A stretch of 39,295 nt of DNA from Ponticaulis sp. (GCA_002723155.1 PBNO01000002.1:305427-344721), one strand, 5' to 3'. Positions 23,182-32,251 are shown, numbered from the stretch's first letter. Made by a program: numbers and translations. Notes: a model not told the origin generated them from the sequence alone.

Positions 23182-24492
23182 ATGGCAGATACCGCCTCTG
23201 AAGTTGCTGATACTCAGGAAGAACGCGATTGGCGTCTGGATCGTAAATACGTGATCCTCGGCGGCCCTGTCCGCCCTGCAAGCTCGCTCGACCTTTCTGA
23301 TCTTGATATCTCGGATCCTGAACTCTGGCGCCGCGAAGCCTACTGGGACCGTTTCGCCCGTCTGCGCGACGAAGATCCGGTTCACTACTGCTCAGAGAGC
23401 GCGGTTGGCCCATACTGGTCCGTTACACGCTATGAAGACATTATGGCTGTCGACACAGACCATAAGCGTTTCTCTTCTGCGGGCGGCATTACGCTGGTTG
23501 ACCTAGACGAAGACTTCTCGCTTCCAATGTTCATCGCGATGGACCAGCCAAAGCATGACGTGCAGCGTAAGACCGTTCAGCCAATCGTGGCGCCGGACAA
23601 TCTGCGCAACTTCGAGAGCCTGATCCGCGAGCGCACAGCGAAAGTGCTCGACAGCCTGCCAGTTGGCGAGCCGTTCGACTGGGTCGACAATGTCTCGATC
23701 GAGCTGACAACCATGATGCTCGCGACATTGTTCAACTTCCCGTTTGAAGATCGTCGCAAGCTGACACGCTGGTCTGACGTTGCGACCGGCCGTGAGAACC
23801 CTGAGATTTGCCCGGGCGGCGAAGAGCAATGGCGCGCAGAGCTGATGGAATGCCTCGGCTACTTCACAGAGCTCTGGAACCAGCGCGTTAACGCAAACGA
23901 GCCAGGCAATGACCTGATCTCCATGCTGGCGACAGGCGAGCACACCAAAGACATGGAGCCGATGGAATATCTCGGCAACGTCATTCTGCTCATCGTCGGC
24001 GGCAATGACACGACCCGTAACTCCATGACGGCATCTGTGCTTGGCATGAACCTGTTCCCGCAGGAATTCGACAAGCTGAAAGCCAATCACGACCTGATCC
24101 CGAGCATGGTCTCAGAGATCATTCGCTGGCAGACACCGCTGGCGCACATGCGTCGTACGGCCCTGGAAGATGTCGAGCTTGGCGGCAAGACGATCAAAGC
24201 CGGTGAGAAAGTTCTCATGTGGTATGTATCCGGCAACCGTGACGAGCGTCATTTCGAGCGCCCGAACGATATCTGGATTGATCGTCCGAAAGTTCGCAGC
24301 CACCTGTCTTTCGGCTTCGGCATTCACCGCTGCGTCGGTAACCGCCTCGGCGAAATGCAGCTGAAAATCCTCTGGGAAGAGTTCTTCAAACGCTTTGAAG
24401 ACATCATCGTTGTTAAAGATGCTGTCCGCACACCAAGCTGCTTCGTGAAGGGCTATACGGAAATGATGGTTGAACTGGTGCCGAAGAAATAG
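23182..24492 (+). CDS. cytochrome P450 of the CYP153 alkane hydroxylase family
   Basis: A 436-residue soluble P450. The heme-binding loop is FGFGIHRCVGNRLGEMQ (Cys384), the I-helix is LLIVGGNDTTRNS (270-281) and the ExxR motif is EIIRW (312-316). FIAMDQPKHDVQRKTVQPIVAP, WQTPLAHMRRTALEDVELGGKTI and MWYVSGNRDERHFERP are the marks of CYP153, whose members hydroxylate medium-chain n-alkanes at the terminal carbon. CYP153 genes often sit with a 2Fe-2S ferredoxin and a ferredoxin reductase; neither is near this copy, so its electron donors must be encoded elsewhere. GGGGAGAAG precedes the ATG and an intrinsic terminator follows, so it is probably transcribed alone. Confidence 0.95.
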   Translation: MADTASEVADTQEERDWRLDRKYVILGGPVRPASSLDLSDLDISDPELWRREAYWDRFARLRDEDPVHYCSESAVGPYWSVTRYEDIMAVDTDHKRFSSAGGITLVDLDEDFSLPMFIAMDQPKHDVQRKTVQPIVAPDNLRNFESLIRERTAKVLDSLPVGEPFDWVDNVSIELTTMMLATLFNFPFEDRRKLTRWSDVATGRENPEICPGGEEQWRAELMECLGYFTELWNQRVNANEPGNDLISMLATGEHTKDMEPMEYLGNVILLIVGGNDTTRNSMTASVLGMNLFPQEFDKLKANHDLIPSMVSEIIRWQTPLAHMRRTALEDVELGGKTIKAGEKVLMWYVSGNRDERHFERPNDIWIDRPKVRSHLSFGFGIHRCVGNRLGEMQLKILWEEFFKRFEDIIVVKDAVRTPSCFVKGYTEMMVELVPKK

Positions 24493-24515
24493 TCGCCAGT
24501 CAGACTGAACAAACG

Positions 24516-24543
24516 AAAAGCCCGGGCATATATCCGGGCTTTT
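24516..24543. terminator. bidirectional intrinsic terminator
   Basis: AAAAGCCCGG (24516-24525) and CCGGGCTTTT (24534-24543) form a ten-pair stem with an eight-base loop and T-runs in both directions. It serves the convergent P450 and acyltransferase genes. Confidence 0.9.
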
Positions 24544-24545
24544 TC

Positions 24546-25502
24546 TTATGAAGCTGGATCGCCTTTAGCAGCCCGATACTCTGCAAATGTCAGGTCCGGA
24601 TGATCACCAAGCTCATAAGCGACATAGCTTTTCAGCTCTTCGGTCACGACCTGAACATCGCCAGCCAGATCTTCAGGCTGGATCGGTTCGCCCGCTGTCA
24701 TCTCAAAACGCGAGCCCTTCTTATTAAGCAGCTCATAGAACAGCGTAATATCGCGCAGCTCTCCTGAAACCTTCGACAGGAAGTAAAATAACCAGGAATT
24801 TCTGGCATTCACGTGCACAGGAATGATCGGACATTTCTGCTTACGAGCAAGCGTCGCCACGGTCTGAAACCAGGGGCGCTCTGTCAGTCCATCCTCTTCC
24901 ATGGCAGCGAGGCGTCCCGAAGGAAAAATGACAACGCATTTTTCGGCTTCGAAGGCTTCCTTTGCGCGGCGTAGTGTTTCTTTCGCTTTGGCCGGAGAGC
25001 GTTTCTCGGCCACCCATTCCACCGGAATAATGACGTCTACCATACGCGGGCTGACGCGGATGGCATCCGCATTGGCGAAGAAAAGAATATCGCTGCGGAT
25101 GCGCTTCAGCGCCTCCCACATCGCAACGCCATCGGCGAGCCCTGTTGGATGGTTTGCCGCGATAATTACGCGCCCCGTTGCCGGTATCCGATCGAATTGA
25201 TGCAAATCGAGGCCGATATCGAGGTCTTCGACCAGATAGTCGAATGAATCTCGCCCGCGTAGCTTCTCGATATAGTCCGCCATTTTCACGGCGCGCCGAT
25301 ACCCAAGCATGCCAAACAGGATCGGACGCAGAAACGGCCAACTCCAATGGCCGGCAAAACTCGGACAGCGCTCTTCAATCAGCACATCCACGATGTGAAC
25401 ATCGTCGCGTTCGGCGTCCGGGAGGAAGAGGGCCGTATTGTCTGTCGTCTTTTCGCTGGTTGTCATTGCCGGGCGCCTGAATGAAACTATCTTGGCTATC
25501 AA
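24546..25502 (-). CDS. PlsC-like lysophospholipid acyltransferase family protein
   Basis: A 318-residue acyltransferase of the 1-acylglycerol-3-phosphate/hemolysin-like group. The catalytic motif is IIAANHPTGLADGVAMWE (His118, Asp124, the HxxxxxD spacing of this subgroup), followed by FPSGRLAAMEEDG and CPIIPVHV. Such enzymes move acyl chains to lysophospholipids or to ornithine lipid precursors. The start at 25502 is used; an ATG at 25466 (MTTSEKTT) is equally possible, and no clear ribosome site decides. It faces a large regulatory region shared with the response regulator. Confidence 0.88.
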   Translation of the reverse strand: MIAKIVSFRRPAMTTSEKTTDNTALFLPDAERDDVHIVDVLIEERCPSFAGHWSWPFLRPILFGMLGYRRAVKMADYIEKLRGRDSFDYLVEDLDIGLDLHQFDRIPATGRVIIAANHPTGLADGVAMWEALKRIRSDILFFANADAIRVSPRMVDVIIPVEWVAEKRSPAKAKETLRRAKEAFEAEKCVVIFPSGRLAAMEEDGLTERPWFQTVATLARKQKCPIIPVHVNARNSWLFYFLSKVSGELRDITLFYELLNKKGSRFEMTAGEPIQPEDLAGDVQVVTEELKSYVAYELGDHPDLTFAEYRAAKGDPAS

Positions 25503-25922
25503 GAGCCTGTAATTATTTCAAAATGTCTGAATCGCGTCTGAAAAGCGTTAACGCGAATCGTGATCCTCATTAAGCGTTAACGCGCTCTTGCGCGGAACCG
25601 GTAATCATTTATTGCCGACGCGCTAACGAGTGGGGTCAAACAGACTTCGGCAGAAACAACTCGTTTCGGTTTCGTAATGTTACCGAAAAACCTGAAATGA
25701 CGGGAGTTTTGACGCGATATTATGATCTGCCAACCGCAGAAGAGAGATTTTCATTTCGAAACCGGAACGTCTTATCGTTAATCATTTTACCGAAAAAATT
25801 AACCTCACTCTCATAAACTTTAACGCGAGGAGACCGTTAAATTTACTTTCCGGAAAGGGTCTTGAGGCAAACTCCACGTGTTATTGAGGATTTGACCTGT
25901 CTGTCAGGTGTAGGGGTTGGAA
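25503..25922. promoter_or_regulatory. 420-bp repeat-rich AT-rich intergenic region
   Basis: This is the only gene-free stretch above 300 bases, between two divergent genes. It contains AAGCGTTAACGCG twice (25543-25555, 25572-25584; the core GCGTTAACGC is a perfect palindrome), a third TTAACGCG at 25820-25827, TTACCGAAAAA twice (25680-25690, 25787-25797), TAATCATTT twice (25602-25610, 25779-25787), an inverted repeat TTTCGGT/ACCGAAA (25664-25670, 25682-25688), and GAATC sites of the CcrM (GANTC) type at 25529 and 25555. No open frame of note is seen. It reads like a multi-site promoter region; a small RNA cannot be excluded. Confidence 0.6.
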
Positions 25923-26348
25923 ATGAAAGTGTTATGGGTCGAAGACCATCATCGCGCTCAGGAAATGCTTATGGTTGCCGCGACAAAAGCGGTCCGTAAG
26001 CGTATTCAACTTGATCTTGTTATTGCCGCGAACCTGATGGAAGCGGAACGCCGCATCCGTTACGAACAGTTTGACCTGGTTGTTCTGGACCTTCGCCTGC
26101 CAGACAGCTTCGACGAGAGCATGACGCTGACCCGCGTTGCATCTATGGGCAATTTCCGCATGGCTGTCGTGTCTGCCAGCGAGAACCGTGACGTAGTCGC
26201 TCAAGCAGCCATCGCTGCAGGCTGTGACTGCGCGCCAAACGCCGTTGCAAAAGAAGACCTCCCGTTCAACCGCTTTATCCAGCGTCCGGAAGAGTTCTAC
26301 GAATTCCTGCAAAGCCTCATGCCACAGGCAGAGCCGCAAGCCGCCTGA
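25923..26348 (+). CDS. single-domain response regulator (receiver only)
   Basis: A 141-residue receiver domain with no output domain. Acid pair E8/D9 in LWVEDHH, phosphorylation site Asp56 in LVVLDLRLPD, Ser84 in VVSAS and Lys110 in AVAKEDLP are the expected residues. Single-domain regulators pass phosphate to a partner or control a protein target. ATG at 25923 is chosen because AGGGG lies six bases before it; a TTG at 25917 is open but has no space for a ribosome site. No histidine kinase is adjacent. The upstream region is unusually long and repeat-rich. Confidence 0.9.
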   Translation: MKVLWVEDHHRAQEMLMVAATKAVRKRIQLDLVIAANLMEAERRIRYEQFDLVVLDLRLPDSFDESMTLTRVASMGNFRMAVVSASENRDVVAQAAIAAGCDCAPNAVAKEDLPFNRFIQRPEEFYEFLQSLMPQAEPQAA

Positions 26349-26388
26349 AAGCACGGTGACGACTCGTCAGACAGCTAAACCTGTCAGG

Positions 26389-26420
26389 ACCCCGGGGATG
26401 CGAAACCTCCGGGGTTTTTT
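26389..26420 (+). terminator. intrinsic terminator of the response regulator gene
   Basis: ACCCCGG (26389-26395) pairs with CCGGGGT (26409-26415), with two further inner pairs, followed by TTTTTT to 26420. Confidence 0.85.
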
Positions 26421-26551
26421 GTATCTCCAACAAGGGCCGAGGGGCAAAACGGCCTGACGGCAAACAAACTTTTTTGATTCCCACGGGTTTAACCACTAAG
26501 TGAGGGGCAAAGACCTGTCGCACTGCTCAAATCTGCCGGAGACGCCCTAGC

Positions 26552-27169
26552 GTGGAAGACTTACTTACATCGCGCGCAACCCTGATTTTTCTGGTTGCGA
26601 ACATCGCCTTGAGCGTCATGGCCTTTTCCAACGACGGATTGATGCGCTGGGGCATTCTGAACACGCGCGCTGTTCTGCAAGGTAAGGACTTTCACCGCCT
26701 TCTGACATCGGGCTTTCTGCATGCTGACCCGACACACTTATTCGTCAATATGCTCACGCTCTTCTTCTTCGGCCCCGTAGTTGAACGCGTGCTTGGAAGC
26801 CAGAGCTTCTTCCTGATCTATCTGGGCGCCCTGATCGGCGGCAATCTGTTTGCGCTGTGGCGGCATAGAAACGACCCGAACTATATGGCGCTGGGCGCTT
26901 CAGGGGCTGTGTCTGGCATCATCTTCACCTTCTGTCTCTTCGCGCCGTTTCAGCTGCTTTATGTGTTTTTCTTTCTCCCGCTTCCGGCAGTCGTATTCGC
27001 ATTGCTGTACGTAGCTTACAGCATTTACGGCATGCGCGCCGCGCGGGATAATATCGGCCATGATGCCCATCTCGGCGGCGCTTTGATTGGTATCGCAATC
27101 GCTATCCTGCTTCACCCGGAGCTCTTAGGCATCTTCATCGGCCAGATCACGCAGGCTCTGGGGGCTTAA
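26552..27169 (+). CDS. rhomboid family intramembrane serine protease
   Basis: A 205-residue, six-helix rhomboid protease that cuts transmembrane proteins within the membrane. The catalytic serine is in GASGAVSG (Ser117) and the histidine in HDAHLGG (His173); HLFVNM (about 62-67) gives the conserved asparagine and histidine. The start is GTG at 26552 with GGAG about ten bases upstream. Its stop overlaps the zapE start (TAATG), so they form an operon. The substrate is unknown. Confidence 0.93.
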   Translation: MEDLLTSRATLIFLVANIALSVMAFSNDGLMRWGILNTRAVLQGKDFHRLLTSGFLHADPTHLFVNMLTLFFFGPVVERVLGSQSFFLIYLGALIGGNLFALWRHRNDPNYMALGASGAVSGIIFTFCLFAPFQLLYVFFFLPLPAVVFALLYVAYSIYGMRAARDNIGHDAHLGGALIGIAIAILLHPELLGIFIGQITQALGA

Positions 27170-28299
27170 TGGGCACTCTGTATACAGAATACGAAGCTAA
27201 AACGGCCAGCGGCGCCATAGAGTTTGACGCCGCACAGGCCGAGGTCGCGCGCCTTCTGGATGACCTTCAGGACCGTATTGAAAATCGCGGCAAGAAGGGA
27301 TGGTTCTCAAAGCCCAAGAAAGTTCGCGGACTTTATCTCTGGGGCGGCGTCGGGCGTGGCAAATCCATGCTGATGGACCTCTTCTTTTCGACCACGACTG
27401 TAGAGCACAAGCGCCGCGTTCACTTTCATGATTTCATGCAGGAAGCCCACGCGTTCATAAACGACTGGAAAAAGCTCACACCGTCAGAGCGCCGCGCTTC
27501 GGGCTGGGCAGTTAAGGGCGGCGTAGACGACCCGATCCCACCTGCAGCCAAAAAATTTGCTGCCAGCGCCGAACTCCTCTGCTTTGACGAGTTTCAGGTC
27601 AAAGACATCGCCGATGCCACGCTGATTGGCCGCTTGTTCGAACACCTTCTCGGCCGCGATGTGGTCGTCGTCGCGACGTCCAACCGCCCGCCGGATGATC
27701 TCTATAAGAACGGCCTCAACCGCCAGCGCTTCCTGCCTTTCATCGATCTTCTGAAAGACACGCATGACGTTCATGAAATCCGCTCTGATCGTGACTATCG
27801 CCTTGAGCGCTTGACGGCGGCGCCGGTTTATTACTCTCCGCTGGGCCCTGAAGCGGATGCGAGCATTGATGCCGCCTGGGAACGCCTCACTTCAGGTGCC
27901 GAGCCACACGAAACACATCTGACGGTTCATGGCCGTGAATGGCGCATCCCTGCGCAGGCAGCCGGTGTTGCTCGCATGAGCTTTGAAGAGCTCTGCGACA
28001 GACCACTTGGCGCCGCTGACTATCTGTCACTTGCCCGCCATTTCGACACCCTACTCATCGAGCACGTGCCGATCCTGAGCCCGGAAAACAGGAACACCGC
28101 TACCCGCTTCATCACTTTGATTGATGCGCTCTACGAGGCCCGAGCAAAGGTCATTATCTCTGCCGAAGCGGAACCCAACGAGCTCTACGTCTCAGGCGAT
28201 AGCGCATTCGAATTTGAACGGACTTCATCGCGCCTGTTTGAAATGCGCAGCGCCGACTATCTCGCCGCTGAGCGCATCACCGAACCAGAAGAGAGCTAG
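27169..28299 (+). CDS. zapE: cell division protein ZapE (AFG1-like ATPase)
   Basis: A 376-residue AFG1/ZapE-family ATPase. Walker A is GGVGRGKS (59-66) within GLYLWGGVGRGKSMLMD; Walker B is LLCFDEFQVKDIADA, followed by VVVATSNRPPDDLYKNGLNRQRFLPFI. ZapE binds FtsZ and affects Z-ring stability late in division in E. coli. Its stop (TAG) and that of the convergent esterase share the same CTAG at 28296-28299. Confidence 0.95.
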   Translation: MGTLYTEYEAKTASGAIEFDAAQAEVARLLDDLQDRIENRGKKGWFSKPKKVRGLYLWGGVGRGKSMLMDLFFSTTTVEHKRRVHFHDFMQEAHAFINDWKKLTPSERRASGWAVKGGVDDPIPPAAKKFAASAELLCFDEFQVKDIADATLIGRLFEHLLGRDVVVVATSNRPPDDLYKNGLNRQRFLPFIDLLKDTHDVHEIRSDRDYRLERLTAAPVYYSPLGPEADASIDAAWERLTSGAEPHETHLTVHGREWRIPAQAAGVARMSFEELCDRPLGAADYLSLARHFDTLLIEHVPILSPENRNTATRFITLIDALYEARAKVIISAEAEPNELYVSGDSAFEFERTSSRLFEMRSADYLAAERITEPEES

Positions 28300-29015
28300 T
28301 CAGCCTCAATCACGCTGATGACAACTGGCAACAGGCCTGTTGCCATCACCTCTACACCCTCGGCTGTCGGGTGAAGTCCATCCCCCAACAAGAGAGACGG
28401 CGTATTCCAGACACCTGCCATAAGGTCTGGATACAGCGGTACGTTATAGGTAGCGGCGAGCGACGGATAAATGGCGGCATATTCAGCCTCAAGGCTATTA
28501 TCCGCGCCTTCAAAGCGCGGCGACAATCCTGCCAGAATGACCTCAATCCCGTCTTGCTGAGACTGTTCGATCAGCGCGGACAGATTATCCCGCGCAAGAC
28601 TGGACGGCAGGCTGGAGAGGAAATCATTCGCTCCAAGCGCAATCACCACGATATCCGGATCAGCCGATGCCACGCTCCAGTTATATCGGGCGCGCCCCAT
28701 TGATGTGGTGTCACCGGAAACACCAGCATTGATCACCTCGACCTCATATCCCGCCTCGGTCAGCTTTCGCTCGACAACGGACGGCAAGGCGGCCGCATCG
28801 GGCAAACCAAAGCCTGCGGTCAGGCTGTCGCCGAGCATGACAATCACTTGAGCATCATCTTCGGCGACGTCAGCAACCGTAACATCGTCAGTAGCTGAAG
28901 CTGGCGGCTCTGCAGGAGGCTCATTCTGGGCAGAACAGCCAACCAGCAGCAGAACAGACATCACGAAAGCTTGAAAACCCATTTGCTTCACCATCTTCCC
29001 TGACTTTCCTGCCAT
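28296..29015 (-). CDS. tesA: SGNH arylesterase/thioesterase lipoprotein (TesA type)
   Basis: A 239-residue SGNH hydrolase. Nucleophile block GDSLTAGFGLP (Ser64), INAGVSGDTT (Gly), GANDFL (Asn130) and DGLHPTAEG (Asp/His) complete the set. It has a lipobox (LLVGC, Cys27), unlike soluble E. coli TesA, so this copy is probably membrane-anchored. ATG at 29015 has GGAG seven bases upstream. It is divergent from ybbA-ybbP exactly as tesA is in E. coli, which supports the assignment. The substrates are likely aryl or acyl esters and thioesters. Confidence 0.9.
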   Translation of the reverse strand: MAGKSGKMVKQMGFQAFVMSVLLLVGCSAQNEPPAEPPASATDDVTVADVAEDDAQVIVMLGDSLTAGFGLPDAAALPSVVERKLTEAGYEVEVINAGVSGDTTSMGRARYNWSVASADPDIVVIALGANDFLSSLPSSLARDNLSALIEQSQQDGIEVILAGLSPRFEGADNSLEAEYAAIYPSLAATYNVPLYPDLMAGVWNTPSLLLGDGLHPTAEGVEVMATGLLPVVISVIEAD

Positions 29016-29066
29016 TCGTATGCTCCATATAGGTCATTCCAACCAAACCGTGATCGGAGCGCTCCA

Positions 29067-29735
29067 TTGGCTGAATCCCTGAACCTGCATGATGTAAGGC
29101 TGACGCTGCCTGCGCAATCCGGTCCGGTCGAAATTCTCAAAGGTGTGAACCTTAAAGTCGAGCCCGGCGAATGCGTAGCCGTGATTGGTCCATCAGGATC
29201 TGGCAAATCTTCGCTTATCTCCATTGCGGCGGGGCTCGAGCGCATCACCTCAGGCAAAGTCGAACTTCTGGGAACTGACATAACAGGGATGAGCGAAGAT
29301 GCCTTGGCGCGTCTTCGTCGCGGCCGCGTCAGCCTGATCTTTCAGTCCTATCATTTGCTGCCGACTATGATAGCGCTCGACAATGTGCGCGTGCCACTCG
29401 AAATTTCCGGCATTGAAGGCGTGAAAGACAAAGCCACGAAGCTGCTTCAGGAAGTGGGGCTTGGCGACCGGCTCGATCACTATCCCGGCCAGTTGTCCGG
29501 CGGGGAACGCCAGCGCGTTGCCGTCGCCCGAGCCCTCGCCAGTGATCCCGAAATCGTGTTCGCCGATGAACCAACGGGCAATCTCGATGGCGACACCGGC
29601 ACAGGCGTTGCCGACATGCTGTTCGACATCGTCCAGAAGCGGAAAACAGCGATGGTGCTCGTCACCCATGACCGGGAACTGGCGAAACGCGCGGACCGCA
29701 TCGTCACCATGCGCAATGGAAACCTCGAAGCATGA
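29067..29735 (+). CDS. ybbA: ABC transporter ATP-binding protein YbbA (LolD-like), TTG start
   Basis: A 222-residue ABC ATPase of the LolD/MacB branch. Walker A is IGPSGSGKSSL (about 42-52), signature LSGGERQRVAVARALA and Walker B VFADEPTGNLD. TTG at 29067 has GGAG seven bases upstream. It couples by ATGA to the FtsX-type permease downstream and is divergent from the tesA-like gene, the E. coli order. The exported substrate is unknown; a lipid or lysophospholipid product of the esterase is a reasonable guess. Confidence 0.93.
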   Translation: MAESLNLHDVRLTLPAQSGPVEILKGVNLKVEPGECVAVIGPSGSGKSSLISIAAGLERITSGKVELLGTDITGMSEDALARLRRGRVSLIFQSYHLLPTMIALDNVRVPLEISGIEGVKDKATKLLQEVGLGDRLDHYPGQLSGGERQRVAVARALASDPEIVFADEPTGNLDGDTGTGVADMLFDIVQKRKTAMVLVTHDRELAKRADRIVTMRNGNLEA

Positions 29736-32251
29736 GTGCAGCCTGGCGCATCGCGATACGTGAGCTGTCCGGCGGGCTAAAAGGCTTCTGGATTTACCTT
29801 GCCTGTATCACGCTGGGCGTGGCGGCCATTTCGTCTGCCGGCTCGGTAACGGAAGTCTTTACACGCGGTCTTGCCGGAGAAGCCCGTATGCTACTCGGCG
29901 GTGATGCCATGTTTGCCGTGAACCAGCGCAGGCTGACAGAGGACGAACGCGCCTATGCGGAAAACCTTGGCGACGTCTCTGAAAAAGTCACGCTCACGGT
30001 GATGGGCACAGCCGGAGATCTGCGCCGTCAGGTCGATCTCACCGGTATAGATGATGCCTTCCCTCTGGTCGGAGAGATGGAACTGTCCGGCGATACGAGC
30101 ACGACGTTCGAACAGCGAGGCGAACTATGGGGCGCGGCTGTCAGCCAGAGTTTTCTGGACCAGTTTGATGCCGCCATCGGTGATGAAATCAATCTTGGCC
30201 CGGTACGCGCTGTAATCCGTGCCCGGCTTGACCGCCTACCCGACCAGATTGGAACGCCCGGCTCATTCGGCCCTGAAGCCGTGGTCAGCATCCGCGCCCT
30301 CGAAGCGGCAGACAGGCTTGGTGTCGGCCAGCTGTTCCGGACACGCCTGATTGTCAGTGCCGATGCTGAGCTGCCCATTCGGGAATTGCGGGAGGAATTC
30401 GACGAGGCTTTCCCCGAAGCCAATGTGCGCATTCGCGGACCTGAGAATGCCGTTGATGGCTTGCAGGACCTACTTCAGACACTGAACGATTTTCTCTCAA
30501 TCATCGGAATTGCCGCCCTGATCGCAGGCGGCATCGGGGTCGAACAGGCAACGACATCCTTTTTGCAGTCACGGACGTCCGCAATCGCCGCGCTGAAAGC
30601 TCTGGGCGCCGAGAGCGGCCTAATCCGCACGGCCTATACCATTCAGCTTGGGGCGCTCGCCCTGCTCGGTGGTGCGCTGGGGCTCATCATAGGTGCTGCA
30701 GCGCCTTATCTCATGGTGAGCTTTGCGGGTGATCAGATCGCGCTACCGCAAGCGCTGGCCATCTATCCTACACCTTTAATCGCGGCGCTTGTGCTTGGCC
30801 TTCTCAGTGCTGGCTTCTTTGCAATTCCTGCCATAGGCCGCGCACGTGCGACGCCGCCATCAGCGCTCTTCCGGAACCTCTCTGAAGAAAACCGCACACG
30901 GACGCCTTTGCTGGAACGCAGCCTGTCGCTCGCCTGTCTTGCCGGATTTGTTCTGCTATCCACGCTTAGCAGCTCTCGCCCGATGATCACGCTCGCGCTT
31001 CTGGCAGGTACGGCAGTTATCTGGGGCGCATTCCTGCTCACGGCGTGGCTGATCAAGCGCGCTGCAAAGCCCGTGGCGGATAATTCGCGCGGGCTGACGC
31101 GGCTTGCCTTTTCTAATATTTCAGGGCCCGGTTCTCTTGCCAGTGCAATCGTTCCGTCTCTTGGTATTGGGCTCGCGCTATTGTCTCTGGTCGTTGCGGT
31201 TCAATCGAACCTTCTGCGTCAGATTCAGGAAACAGCCCCAGCGAACGCACCGTCTCTCGTCTTTACCCAGATTCCGGGTGATCGCGCGGAGGGTTTTGAC
31301 CAGCTCATATCTGACTTCGGCGTGGATATTGACGATAGCGACGCTTATCGCCGCGCGCCTTTCCTGCTCGTCCGCATCACTGAACTTAACGGCGTTCCAA
31401 CTGCGGAGGCAGAGATCGCAGACAGTGAGAGGTGGGCGGTTCGCGGTGAAACCAACGTCACATTTCTGGGTCCGGAGCCTGAGGGCGGGGAAACAGTCGA
31501 AGGTGAATGGTGGGCCGAAGACTATTCCGGGCCGCTTCTGGTCTCAGTAGAGGAAGGCGCTGCCCGCGGTCTTGGTCTTTCGCCCGGCTCAACCATTGGA
31601 CTACGTGTCTTCGGCCGTGACCTCACCGCAGAAGTCGCCGCCATCCGCCGTGTGGAATGGGGCACGTTTGATATTGGGTCGAACACAGCTTTCATCTTCT
31701 CGCCCGGAACGCTAGAGGCCGCAAACCCGTCTCATGTCGCCATTGCGCGAACAGAGGGCAGCGAGGACCGCGCACTGATAGCAGCGCTGAAAGATGATTT
31801 TGCGGGCGTGGTCGTATTCGAAACACGTCCTGCGCTGGAAGCTGCATCCAAAATCTTCGACGATATAGCCCTCGCCGTAAACGCCGCTGCCAGCGTCGTC
31901 ACCATTGCAGGCCTTCTCGTACTCATGGGGACGCTTGGCGTGATGACACAGAAGCGCGCGGTGGAAGCCGCTCTATTGAAAACCTTCGGCGCCGCGCGAT
32001 CACAGATATTTCAGCTTTATGCTCTGGAGTTCAGCATAGCTGGCGGCATAGCAGCGCTTCTCGGTGCTCTGATAGGCATTGCGGCAGCTTATCCCATTAT
32101 TGAGAGTGTATTCGAAGCCCGTTGGTCCATTCCTTACGGGCCGGTTGGCGTCATTCTTATCGCGGCACTCGGTATCTCAGTACTTGGCGGTCTATTCGTC
32201 GCGCGCAGCGTTCTGGCAAAGCCTGCGGCCCGCGTTCTGCGTGACGCGTGA
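29732..32251 (+). CDS. ybbP: FtsX/MacB-type ABC permease YbbP
   Basis: An 839-residue permease with the duplicated FtsX layout: one N-terminal helix (GFWIYLACITLGVAAISSAGS), a large periplasmic domain, a first helix bundle with FLSIIGIAALIAGGIGVEQAT (about 250-270), a central helix pair, a second periplasmic domain and a last helix set (AASVVTIAGLLVLMGTLGVMTQ, ALEFSIAGGIAALLGALIGIAAAYP). These permeases work mechanically with their ATPase instead of carrying solutes through a channel. The size matches E. coli YbbP. Confidence 0.93.
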   Translation: MSAAWRIAIRELSGGLKGFWIYLACITLGVAAISSAGSVTEVFTRGLAGEARMLLGGDAMFAVNQRRLTEDERAYAENLGDVSEKVTLTVMGTAGDLRRQVDLTGIDDAFPLVGEMELSGDTSTTFEQRGELWGAAVSQSFLDQFDAAIGDEINLGPVRAVIRARLDRLPDQIGTPGSFGPEAVVSIRALEAADRLGVGQLFRTRLIVSADAELPIRELREEFDEAFPEANVRIRGPENAVDGLQDLLQTLNDFLSIIGIAALIAGGIGVEQATTSFLQSRTSAIAALKALGAESGLIRTAYTIQLGALALLGGALGLIIGAAAPYLMVSFAGDQIALPQALAIYPTPLIAALVLGLLSAGFFAIPAIGRARATPPSALFRNLSEENRTRTPLLERSLSLACLAGFVLLSTLSSSRPMITLALLAGTAVIWGAFLLTAWLIKRAAKPVADNSRGLTRLAFSNISGPGSLASAIVPSLGIGLALLSLVVAVQSNLLRQIQETAPANAPSLVFTQIPGDRAEGFDQLISDFGVDIDDSDAYRRAPFLLVRITELNGVPTAEAEIADSERWAVRGETNVTFLGPEPEGGETVEGEWWAEDYSGPLLVSVEEGAARGLGLSPGSTIGLRVFGRDLTAEVAAIRRVEWGTFDIGSNTAFIFSPGTLEAANPSHVAIARTEGSEDRALIAALKDDFAGVVVFETRPALEAASKIFDDIALAVNAAASVVTIAGLLVLMGTLGVMTQKRAVEAALLKTFGAARSQIFQLYALEFSIAGGIAALLGALIGIAAAYPIIESVFEARWSIPYGPVGVILIAALGISVLGGLFVARSVLAKPAARVLRDA

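Noticed and set aside
23503-24090. 195-residue open frame antisense to the P450 gene
   Set aside because: No ribosome site, atypical composition, and it lies wholly inside a clear CYP153 gene.
25760-25780. GGAAC followed by CGTT, resembling an EcfG-type general stress promoter
   Set aside because: The spacing is only seven bases, whereas EcfG promoters need about 16-17.
25540-25830. TTAA-rich motifs as full CtrA sites (TTAA-N7-TTAA)
   Set aside because: The TTAA pairs seen have wrong spacing (N3 or far apart), so only half-site similarity remains.
26439-26511. GAGGGGCAAA repeated at 26439-26448 and 26502-26511
   Set aside because: Ten bases only, no symmetry and no clear relation to a promoter; may be chance.
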